Shown piece after piece: positions 5,407-10,428 of a DNA stretch of 10,428 bases (position 1 is the first letter of the stretch; each line of letters begins with the position of its first letter). Position numbers and translations under genes: made by a program. The notes under the pieces were generated by a model, which made no database searches, was not told the DNA's origin, and worked only from the letters and a program-made list of their open reading frames with translations. Source of the DNA: Alphaproteobacteria bacterium. GTDB lineage: Bacteria > Pseudomonadota > Alphaproteobacteria > Micavibrionales > Micavibrionaceae. Location of the stretch: positions 1-10,428 of the forward strand of contig JAGRJZ010000002.1 in the NCBI GenBank assembly GCA_020442505.1, in the 5' to 3' direction.

Positions 5407-6510
5407 TTATTCGTAATACGTCTCCCGGCCGGACAGGATATCCTCCTCGGCTTGCCGGATGACATCCTGCATGACCGCGGCGTAAAGCGTCTTGCCGGCT
5501 TCCGTAAACAGCGTTTCGCCGAGCTGTTCGCGCAAAAACGCCAAAACCACCTTCGGCCCGGCGGAGCGCATTTGACGCTCGTCCATGAATTTGATCGTCT
5601 CGCGGATTGTCCATTCATAGCTCATCCCCGCGGAAGACGCGATATCGGCCTCGTGCAAAAACATGGCCAACATCACGAGGCGGGGATTGTCTTCGTAACG
5701 GCGGAGCTTTCCCATCATCATCAGGGAAACGTCTTCCGCGTACCCGTCCCAGAAATAATGTTTGTAAATTTTCTTCATCCGCAGACAGGGGCTGTTTTCC
5801 CCCGCGAAAAAAGTGATGTCGGTGCAAAATACGATGGTTTCGATCGCGCCGATCATATCCTCTTCCAGCCCCAAAGCAACGAAATAAGGACGGGCGATGT
5901 CGCAAGAGCGCTGTTCCAGATAGCCGGGGGTATAGACGCCGTCCCGGACGTTGTCCCCGCCCGTATGACCCAGATCGTGAATACAGGCCGCGATCAGCAA
6001 GACGATCATGTCGCGCGCGGACAGCCCGTCCGGCGTTCCGGTAAAAAGCTGGTTATGGGTGATCGCCAGCCGGACCGCGTGAAAGAAGACTTTTCGGTAA
6101 TGCTCGTTCCCGTGATAGGTCTGGTCGTTGGGAATCTCCGCCAAAAAAGCGGCGAGGAAAAGCGCCTTGACGGCGGGGTCCGCGGGATCCATCGCCTCGT
6201 GGACGACAACACAGGCCGCAAGCGCGGGCAAAGACGGACCGCCGCCTTCGTCCTCCCACCGGGTGAACAGAGCCGTCGTCCGCGCCCCGAAAGCCGTCAG
6301 ATCCCGCCCGAACAGAAGGTCCCCGGCCTCGGCCGCACGCGCACAGTCGGAGCGAAAGGCGGGAAGCAACGCGTCAAAAACAGGTTCGAACGCGCCCGGA
6401 GATGGAAAAGATTCCTCAGGCACAATCTCCGCGCATAAGCCCCGGAGCCCTGTAAAGAGAGCGTCGCAGGCGTTCTCGGAAAAAAATGGCACGGCGTTTT
6501 CCTGGGGCAA
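5407..6510 (-). CDS. Class I-type (PDEase_I-like) 3',5'-cyclic nucleotide phosphodiesterase domain protein
   Basis: This is a predicted metal-dependent hydrolase of the HD superfamily, probably cleaving a 3',5'-cyclic nucleotide. It has 367 residues and no signal or membrane segments. The catalytic part spans about residues 125-340. YHGNEH (132-137) corresponds to the YHNxxH motif of class I enzymes. HDLGHTGGDN (178-187) fits the class I signature H-D-[hydrophobic]-x-H-x-[AG]-x2-[NQ] except at its final hydrophobic position (R189). HEAD (D289) is placed like the late metal-binding Asp, and IKFMDERQMRSAG (about 306-317) resembles the region that carries the purine-binding Gln. Residues 1-120 are not recognised and hold no obvious GAF or PAS domain. 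The start is TTG at 6510: AAAGGAG lies 8 bases upstream, an in-frame stop lies just beyond, and no ATG/GTG fits. Class I enzymes are mainly eukaryotic, with scattered bacterial homologues. Activity, and cAMP versus cGMP specificity, cannot be decided from the sequence. Confidence 0.72.
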   Translation of the reverse strand: MPQENAVPFFSENACDALFTGLRGLCAEIVPEESFPSPGAFEPVFDALLPAFRSDCARAAEAGDLLFGRDLTAFGARTTALFTRWEDEGGGPSLPALAACVVVHEAMDPADPAVKALFLAAFLAEIPNDQTYHGNEHYRKVFFHAVRLAITHNQLFTGTPDGLSARDMIVLLIAACIHDLGHTGGDNVRDGVYTPGYLEQRSCDIARPYFVALGLEEDMIGAIETIVFCTDITFFAGENSPCLRMKKIYKHYFWDGYAEDVSLMMMGKLRRYEDNPRLVMLAMFLHEADIASSAGMSYEWTIRETIKFMDERQMRSAGPKVVLAFLREQLGETLFTEAGKTLYAAVMQDVIRQAEEDILSGRETYYE

Positions 6511-6530
6511 GGCCGGATCTCCTTTGTTTC

Positions 6531-6559
6531 TCTATACCCTACACCGTCCGGAGAGGCAA
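6531..6559 (-). promoter_or_regulatory. Candidate sigma-70 promoter for the phosphodiesterase gene
   Basis: On the minus strand, TTGCCT (6559-6554) and TATAGA (6536-6531) are separated by exactly 17 bases. Transcription would start near 6524, leaving a very short leader of about 14 bases that consists of little more than the Shine-Dalgarno. The same TTGCCT hexamer appears in front of the genes at 8071 and 9474, which supports it as a working -35 box in this genome. This assignment was made by eye only. Confidence 0.4.
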
Positions 6560-6643
6560 TAAAAGATACGGCGATTCCCCGGTTGCGTCCCTTCCGGGAA
6601 AGGCCTACAAAGAAGATGAAACGTAAAATAAGGATTTCATGCC

Positions 6644-7999
6644 ATGACCGACCTCTGGACCCCTGCAAGCTGGCGTGACAAACCGGCCCAACAGCTTCCG
6701 ACCTATCGTGCCCCCGCAGCGCTCGCGGCCGTAGAGGACCGGCTGCGCACCTTGCCGCCGCTGGTTTTCGCCGGAGAGGCACGAACGCTCAAAGGACAGC
6801 TGGCAAACGTCGCGGCCGGACGCGGTTTCCTGTTGCAGGGCGGCGATTGCGCCGAGAGCTTTTCCGAGTTCAGCGCACGTAAGATCCGCGACACCTTCCG
6901 TGTGATCCTCCAGATGGCGGTCACGCTGACCTTCGCGGGGGCTTTGCCTGTGGTAAAAATGGGCCGCATGGCGGGACAGTTCGCCAAGCCGCGGTCGGAG
7001 GATTTTGAGGAGAAAAACGGGGTCCGCCTGCCCAGCTATCGCGGCGACATCGTCAATTCCCTGGACTTCACGCCCGAAGCTCGCGAACCGGACCCGCAGC
7101 GCATGATCGACGCCTATCATCAGGCCGCGGCGACTCTGAATCTGTTGCGCGCCTTTGCCAGCGGCGGATACGCCGATTTGCACGAAGTCCATCGCTGGAA
7201 TCTCGATTTCGTCGCGGACAGCCCGTTGAAAGAGCGTTACAACACGCTGGCGGCCGAGATCACTAAAACCCTCGCGTTCATGAGCGCTTGCGGAATCACG
7301 GGCGAGAAAACGCCGGAAATCGTCAAACAGACCGATTTCTACACCTGTCACGAGGCGTTGCTTCTGCCCTATGAGGAGGCCCTGACCCGGATCGACAGCA
7401 CGACCGGGGATCCGTACGATTGCTCGGCGCATTTCCTGTGGATCGGCGCGCGCACGCACCAGACCGACGGCGCGCAGATCGAATTCGCCCGCGGTATTCA
7501 CAACCCGATCGGGCTGAAGGTCGGACCGCACATGGAGACCGATACGTTGTTGCGGCTGGTGGATATTCTCAATCCGCAAAACGAGCCGGGACGCCTGACC
7601 CTGATCTCCCGGATGGGGCACGAATCCGTCGACACCCGCCTGCCGCCTCTTGTGCGGGCCATCACACAAGAGGGACGATCCGTCGTCTGGTCTTGCGATC
7701 CCATGCACGGCAACGTTTACAAGACCGGAAACGGCTATAAAACCCGGGATTTCGACCATATTCTGGGCGAGATAAAGGGATTTTTTGCCGTTCATAAAGC
7801 CGAGGGCACCCACCCGGGCGGGATTCATCTGGAACTGACCGGGCAGGACGTCACCGAATGCACCGGCGGCGCCAAGGAGCTGACCGAAGACCAGCTGCAA
7901 GACCGCTACCACACGGCTTGCGACCCGCGCCTGAACGCCAATCAGGCGCTCGAACTGGCGTTTCTGGTCGCGGACGAACTAAAAGACATAAAAAAATAG
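6644..7999 (+). CDS. aroG: Class II 3-deoxy-7-phosphoheptulonate (DAHP) synthase
   Basis: This enzyme condenses phosphoenolpyruvate and erythrose 4-phosphate to DAHP, the first step of the shikimate pathway to aromatic amino acids. It is the class II (plant/mycobacterial) type, 451 residues, full length. Segments seen are LLQGGDCAESF, VVKMGRMAGQFAKPRS, GDIVNS, RTHQTDGAQIEFARGI, GLKVGPHM, SRMGHE, WSCDPMHGN, and HLELTGQDVTECTGG. The four metal ligands are C69, H355, E397 and D427; the last three spacings (42 and 30 residues) equal those of the M. tuberculosis enzyme as I recall them. The ATG at 6644 has AAGGA 9 bases upstream; an ATG five bases earlier is closed at once by a stop. A weak promoter-like pair (TTGCGT at 6583, TACAAA at 6606, 17 apart) precedes it. 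The symbol follows the mycobacterial name; class II enzymes are variably called aroF, aroG or aroH. Divergent from the phosphodiesterase, with no evident functional link. Confidence 0.96.
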   Translation: MTDLWTPASWRDKPAQQLPTYRAPAALAAVEDRLRTLPPLVFAGEARTLKGQLANVAAGRGFLLQGGDCAESFSEFSARKIRDTFRVILQMAVTLTFAGALPVVKMGRMAGQFAKPRSEDFEEKNGVRLPSYRGDIVNSLDFTPEAREPDPQRMIDAYHQAAATLNLLRAFASGGYADLHEVHRWNLDFVADSPLKERYNTLAAEITKTLAFMSACGITGEKTPEIVKQTDFYTCHEALLLPYEEALTRIDSTTGDPYDCSAHFLWIGARTHQTDGAQIEFARGIHNPIGLKVGPHMETDTLLRLVDILNPQNEPGRLTLISRMGHESVDTRLPPLVRAITQEGRSVVWSCDPMHGNVYKTGNGYKTRDFDHILGEIKGFFAVHKAEGTHPGGIHLELTGQDVTECTGGAKELTEDQLQDRYHTACDPRLNANQALELAFLVADELKDIKK

Positions 8000-8019
8000 C
8001 TTGCCTATTTTTCTTTTTT
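7992..8019 (+). terminator. Intrinsic-type terminator after the DAHP synthase gene
   Basis: AAAAATAG (7992-7999) pairs perfectly with CTATTTTT (8005-8012) around a 5-base loop, and the T-rich run TTTCTTTTTT follows. The left arm overlaps the last codons and the stop of the gene. The stem is AT-rich and therefore weak, so termination may be partial. The loop and right arm contain the TTGCCT that could serve as the -35 box of the next gene. Confidence 0.5.
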
Positions 8020-8027
8020 CATATAAA
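8001..8027 (+). promoter_or_regulatory. Candidate promoter for the small lipoprotein gene
   Basis: TTGCCT (8001-8006) is followed after 15 bases by TATAAA (8022-8027), within a very AT-rich stretch. The spacing is shorter than ideal. The string AGCTTGCCT, preceded by an A-run, is repeated in front of the gene at 9474. Here the box is embedded in the terminator hairpin of the upstream gene. Confidence 0.35.
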
Positions 8028-8070
8028 TATCTTTCTGCACGTTTTTCATAAATAGAAAGAGGGGTAAAAA

Positions 8071-8448
8071 ATGAAACCTACCAATTCGTTTTCACGATTA
8101 GCAGCCGCCGCCGTTCTGATCGGCGCGGCAATGACCGGCTGTACCGGTAACCCAGCCCACGACTCAGAAGAAATAGAATCTCCTAGGTGTAAAGGATTCG
8201 CACAGGAACAAGCCAGTCTCGTAAAAATACGTAAACATGCATTCAGTAACATGATAAACCAAGCGAGCGATGCTTTCGGATCTGGAAATGATAAGAGAGG
8301 TCATGAAATCCTTGATGAAGTGCAAAAATTTGCAAATGATGCAGAGAAAAGAGACCTGGAAATTGACGATGGTCTTAGAGACTGGGGCTGTTCTCCCGGA
8401 CAATTTGAGCGGAGAGTCGCAGAAATTCTGAACGCCCCACGGCCATAA
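8071..8448 (+). CDS. Small predicted lipoprotein of unknown function
   Basis: The protein has 125 residues. A signal peptide of lipoprotein type is clear: basic n-region (MKPTNSFSR), hydrophobic LAAAAVLIGAA, then MTGC with the lipidated cysteine at residue 24; Met at the -3 position is less usual than Leu. Residues after it (TGNPAHDSEE) would place it in the outer membrane if the E. coli Asp+2 rule holds, which is not certain in this group. The mature part of about 100 residues is charged and probably helical, with two more cysteines (CKGF and WGCS) that could pair. No family was recognised. GAGGGG 7 bases upstream supports the start. The leader uses GC-rich codons like its neighbours, but the mature part (about 8160-8390) is visibly richer in A/T and in codons such as ATA, AGA, AGG and GTA. 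A strong terminator follows. It ends in APRP, like the protein at 9474. Confidence 0.85.
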   Translation: MKPTNSFSRLAAAAVLIGAAMTGCTGNPAHDSEEIESPRCKGFAQEQASLVKIRKHAFSNMINQASDAFGSGNDKRGHEILDEVQKFANDAEKRDLEIDDGLRDWGCSPGQFERRVAEILNAPRP

Positions 8449-8469
8449 ACGCTTGATCACGAAACGCAG

Positions 8470-8498
8470 AAAAGCCCCTCTTTCATGGGGGGCTTTTT
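8470..8498 (+). terminator. Rho-independent terminator after the lipoprotein gene
   Basis: AAAAGCCCC (8470-8478) pairs perfectly with GGGGCTTTT (8489-8497) around a 10-base loop, and five Ts fall at the end. This is a textbook intrinsic terminator 22 bases after the stop codon. It may act in both directions because of the A-run on its left side. Confidence 0.9.
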
Positions 8499-8574
8499 GA
8501 ATAGGAACAGGACACCGCCAAAACTGGAAACCAGCCCCTTGCAATCCCGGTTCAAACCCTGTAACCACGGGCCT

Positions 8575-9369
8575 ATGGCCGGAACGGATCAATCGCAAAC
8601 ACACCAGGCAACCGAAAACGCGCCCGTCGTGGTACTCGTCGATCCCCAGATGGGGGAGAATATCGGCGCCGCCGCCCGGGCGATGCTGAATTGTGGCTTG
8701 CAGGATCTACGTCTGGTCCGGCCGCGAGACGGCTGGCCGAACGAAAAAGCACAAGCGATGTCCTCCGGCGCTCTGGATCAAATGCCGCCGGTGCAGACCT
8801 ATGACACGACCGCCGCGGCGCTGGCGGATTGCCAGATCGTTTACGCGACAACGGCCCGCGCCCGCGAAATGGCCAAGCCCGTTTTCAGCGCCCGCGAGAC
8901 CGCGGCCGACGCACGCACCCACGCAGCCCGTGGCCATCGTGTCGCGTATCTGTTCGGTGCGGAGCGCACGGGGCTGACCAATGACGACGTTGCGCTGGCC
9001 CATGCCGTCGTGACTATTCCGCTAAACCCCGCTTTTTCCTCGTTGAATTTGGGGCAAGCGGTGCTTCTGCTGGCCTATGAGTGGAGCCAGGCCACCCCCC
9101 TGCCCCACCATTGGCCGCAGGAGACACATATCGTCGCCCCGCACGACCAGTTCGTCGCGCTTTGCGAGCGGCTGGAAAACGATCTGGACGCGCATCATTT
9201 CTTCCGCACCGCCGGGCAAAAACCCGTCATGATCCGGAACCTGCGCACGATGCTGGCCCGCGCGATGATGAGCGAACAGGAAATCCGGACTTTTCACGGC
9301 ATTCTCTCCGCTCTGGCGGGAAAGAAAACGCCGCCCTCCGGAGCCCCACTCTCCCGGAAAGACGCCTGA
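8575..9369 (+). CDS. trmJ: tRNA (cytidine/uridine-2'-O-)-methyltransferase TrmJ
   Basis: This is a SPOUT-family (TrmH/LasT) enzyme that uses S-adenosylmethionine to methylate the ribose at position 32 of the tRNA anticodon loop. It has 264 residues from the chosen start. SPOUT motif 1 is NIGAAARAM (about 29-37), followed by NCGLQDLRLVRPRDGWPN. Motif 2 is LFGAERTGLTNDD (about 126-138). Motif 3 is IPLNPAFSSLNLGQAV (about 148-163), which forms the trefoil knot and cofactor pocket. The C-terminal part (about 175-255) is the small helical extension typical of TrmJ. An in-frame ATG at 8485 lies inside the preceding terminator hairpin and is rejected; the ATG at 8575 gives MAGTD, typical for alphaproteobacterial TrmJ. 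No Shine-Dalgarno is visible before it, and a hairpin (CCCGGTT 8546-8552 with AACCACGGG 8563-8571) sits just upstream, so initiation may be leaderless or structure-controlled. It appears monocistronic. Confidence 0.93.
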   Translation: MAGTDQSQTHQATENAPVVVLVDPQMGENIGAAARAMLNCGLQDLRLVRPRDGWPNEKAQAMSSGALDQMPPVQTYDTTAAALADCQIVYATTARAREMAKPVFSARETAADARTHAARGHRVAYLFGAERTGLTNDDVALAHAVVTIPLNPAFSSLNLGQAVLLLAYEWSQATPLPHHWPQETHIVAPHDQFVALCERLENDLDAHHFFRTAGQKPVMIRNLRTMLARAMMSEQEIRTFHGILSALAGKKTPPSGAPLSRKDA

Positions 9370-9402
9370 CGCCTTCGCCCGAGAGGAAAAATATAAAAAA
9401 GC

Positions 9403-9431
9403 TTGCCTTCCAAGAAACAATTATGTATAAA
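9403..9431 (+). promoter_or_regulatory. Sigma-70-type promoter for the exported protein at 9474
   Basis: TTGCCT (9403-9408) and TATAAA (9426-9431) are separated by exactly 17 bases. Transcription would start near 9438, giving a leader of about 36 bases with AGAGGAAG before the ATG. An A-run directly upstream (AATATAAAAAAG) could act as an UP-like element. The -35 hexamer is the same as at 8001 and at 6559 (minus strand). Confidence 0.55.
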
Positions 9432-9473
9432 AAAGCTCTCACAAAAAACAACAGACGTAATAGAGGAAGACCC

Positions 9474-10115
9474 ATGATAAAATCCCCCTTTTGGGCTGCT
9501 TTTGCCCTGCTGATGACATTGGGAACGGCAAACGCCGCAGCCGACGGCGAGACTTGCACCACGTTTGCAGAAAATCACGGGACGGAACTTGCTCACAAAG
9601 TAATCGGCCCCCTTCGCGCTTTATTCCGGGTTATTCCGACACAAGCCGAGAACGACACTCCGCCAGCCAGGTCTCCAACACTCGAGGATATGATGGGAGG
9701 AAATCTCCCGCCCCAACCCGTCACAGTCGAGGGGTTGAAAATTACGGCTGAGCTCGCAGCTGTCGCATGCGCCACGGGAGCAACGGCGCAAGGCATACTT
9801 TACGGGCAATTGGATCCCGAAACAGAGGCAAAAGAGAGGATAAAAATCGAGGGGCAAACCCTTCGCTTATATACTAAGTGTGCGACTGTCTTTGACCAGC
9901 TTGCGACGCAACTTGGCGAATCTTTTCCTTATTCTCCCTCTCGGCCTGGGGATTCAGATGATTTCAAGGCAAGAATCGTGAAGACTCTATTCCTGTCCTT
10001 GGGAAACGCGTTTGAGAATGCTCAAACAGCTCCATCCGATTGCTTGGACATGTCGGGGCAAAGTTACACGAGAACACTGACCCGGGCTATCGGCCTACAG
10101 GCCCCCCGTCCGTAA
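9474..10115 (+). CDS. Predicted periplasmic protein with four cysteines, unknown function
   Basis: The protein has 213 residues. The frame is open much further upstream, but that part overlaps trmJ. An earlier ATG at 9423 lies inside the promoter -10 region, while 9474 has a strong Shine-Dalgarno (AGAGGAAG) and begins a classic Sec signal peptide: MIKSPFWAAFALLMTLGTANA, with cleavage likely after ANA or ANAAA. The mature protein has cysteines in GETCTTF, AAVACAT, LYTKCAT and PSDCLDM, an even number that would allow two disulfides in the periplasm. A Pro-rich linker lies around residues 62-85 (PPARSPTLEDMMGG, LPPQPV), and the rest looks mainly helical. No catalytic motif or known family was recognised. 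There is no lipobox. It ends QAPRP, the same last four residues as the lipoprotein at 8071. It appears monocistronic, with its own promoter and a strong terminator 32 bases after the stop. Confidence 0.8.
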   Translation: MIKSPFWAAFALLMTLGTANAAADGETCTTFAENHGTELAHKVIGPLRALFRVIPTQAENDTPPARSPTLEDMMGGNLPPQPVTVEGLKITAELAAVACATGATAQGILYGQLDPETEAKERIKIEGQTLRLYTKCATVFDQLATQLGESFPYSPSRPGDSDDFKARIVKTLFLSLGNAFENAQTAPSDCLDMSGQSYTRTLTRAIGLQAPRP

Positions 10116-10147
10116 TCGTTATTCTTGCCGTAGAAAACCGTCACCCC

Positions 10148-10178
10148 GAATTGCCCGTCTCGTGCGGGCAATTCTTTT
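10148..10178 (+). terminator. Rho-independent terminator after the periplasmic protein gene
   Basis: GAATTGCCCG (10148-10157) pairs perfectly over 10 bases with CGGGCAATTC (10165-10174) around a 7-base loop and is followed by TTTT. The T-run is short but the stem is strong. Confidence 0.85.
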
Positions 10179-10181
10179 ATG

Positions 10182-10250
10182 GGGGAATGGCAAAAAGTCT
10201 GTCCAGCGTGATCTCGGACAGGGAATAGGGAAAAAGATTTTGCATTCCCC
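10182..10250. repeat. Nested inverted repeat in the leader region of the last gene
   Basis: GGGGAATGGCAAAA (10182-10195) pairs with TTTTGCATTCCCC (10238-10250) over 13 base pairs with a single bulged G at 10190. Inside lies a second hairpin, CTGTCC (10199-10204) with GGACAG (10216-10221). It lies between the terminator ending at 10178 and the start codon at 10299, so it is outside any reading frame I can support. It could be a structured RNA, a cruciform or protein-binding element, or a small dispersed palindrome. There is no T-run after the right arm, so it is not a terminator. Confidence 0.6.
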
Positions 10251-10298
10251 GCCGCCTTCCTTTAGGATTTTCCCGAACCCGTTCAAAGAGAGGCGCCC

Positions 10299-10428
10299 AT
10301 GCGTTTTAAAAAAACCGCTCTGTGTCTTGCGACCTTTATGGCGGTGGCCATGCCGAACATGCTTTCGGAGCCACAAACAGTTTCTGAATCATCGACCTCC
10401 TCACCCACCGCGGCGCAAACCAGGGATG
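10299..10428 (+). CDS. Start of a predicted exported protein (3'-truncated by window)
   Basis: Only the first 43 codons are present. The N-terminus MRFKKTALCLATFMAVAMP is a signal-peptide-like sequence (basic, then hydrophobic), with possible cleavage near residues 20-24 (NMLSEP). It is followed by a low-complexity Ser/Thr-rich stretch (SESSTSSPTAAQTRD) that may be a linker. A cysteine at residue 9 lies within the hydrophobic part and is not a lipobox. The ATG is preceded by AAAGAGAGG with 5 bases of spacing. A weak promoter-like pair, TTGCAT (10240) and TAGGAT (10263) with 17 bases between, lies upstream and overlaps the right arm of the inverted repeat. The function cannot be told from this fragment. 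Confidence 0.65.
   Translation, partial: MRFKKTALCLATFMAVAMPNMLSEPQTVSESSTSSPTAAQTRD

Noticed and set aside
5452..6438. Long open frame (328 codons) on the plus strand opposite the phosphodiesterase gene
   Set aside because: The translation is Arg/Gly/Pro-rich with no recognisable motif and is antisense to a gene with clear catalytic motifs and a good ribosome site; it is a by-product of GC-rich codons.
6575..6600. TTCCCCGG...CCGGGAA hairpin between the divergent phosphodiesterase and DAHP synthase genes
   Set aside because: It is a short imperfect stem without a T-run; a regulatory role is possible but nothing supports one.
6605..7912. Long open frame (435 codons) on the minus strand opposite the DAHP synthase gene
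   Set aside because: The plus strand encodes a full-length class II DAHP synthase with all metal ligands; the antisense frame shows no family features.
8540..8570. GGTTCAAACCC followed by ACCA-like bases, resembling a tRNA T-arm and 3' end
   Set aside because: The flanking bases do not form the T-stem, and no anticodon stem, D-arm or acceptor stem could be found upstream.
8485..8574. Upstream in-frame ATG extending trmJ by 30 residues
   Set aside because: The ATG lies inside the intrinsic terminator of the preceding gene and the added residues do not look like the TrmJ N-terminus, which typically begins MAGTD.
9081..9473. Upstream extension of the 9474 frame by 131 codons
   Set aside because: It overlaps trmJ in another frame, and the signal peptide and Shine-Dalgarno both point to 9474.

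Overview
The window looks like a chromosomal stretch from an alphaproteobacterium. The evidence is NuoD and NuoE of the alphaproteobacterial/mitochondrial type, the gene order flgF-flgG-flgA-flgH, a class II DAHP synthase, a TrmJ of the type that starts MAGTD, and base composition that is fairly GC-rich by eye. Placement below class level is not possible from the sequence alone. No rRNA, tRNA, CRISPR array, transposase or integrase is visible.

Layout. (1) Bases 1-1838 hold the end of a complex I operon: the C-terminal part of nuoD, then nuoE. The 216-base gap between them contains a decayed GIY-YIG nuclease-like reading frame followed by a short palindromic repeat. nuoF does not follow nuoE. 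(2) Bases 1839-5391 hold a flagellar rod/ring operon, flgF-flgG-flgA-flgH, read rightwards. It is preceded by a strong match to a sigma-54 (-24/-12) promoter and a possible IHF site, as expected for hierarchical flagellar control. FlgF and FlgG build the rod, FlgA is the periplasmic chaperone for the P-ring, and FlgH is the L-ring lipoprotein. flgI is not next to them. (3) Bases 5407-6510, on the minus strand and convergent with flgH, encode a 367-residue protein with the metal-binding motifs of class I (eukaryotic-type) cyclic nucleotide phosphodiesterases. It starts at TTG after a good Shine-Dalgarno sequence. This is the most unusual gene of the window. (4) Bases 6644-7999 encode a class II DAHP synthase, the first enzyme of the shikimate pathway, read divergently from the phosphodiesterase. 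(5) Bases 8000-10428 hold trmJ (a tRNA 2'-O-methyltransferase) among three exported proteins of unknown function: a small lipoprotein, a periplasmic protein with four cysteines, and the beginning of a third signal-peptide protein cut by the window end. Strong intrinsic terminators separate these units, and two of the genes have TTGCCT/TATAAA promoter-like sequences.

Most of the window is housekeeping. The parts most worth a second look are the phosphodiesterase, the GIY-YIG remnant with its repeat inside a complex I operon, the break of that operon after nuoE, the group of small unrecognised exported proteins (two of which end in the same four residues, APRP), and a roughly 70-base nested inverted repeat upstream of the last gene.
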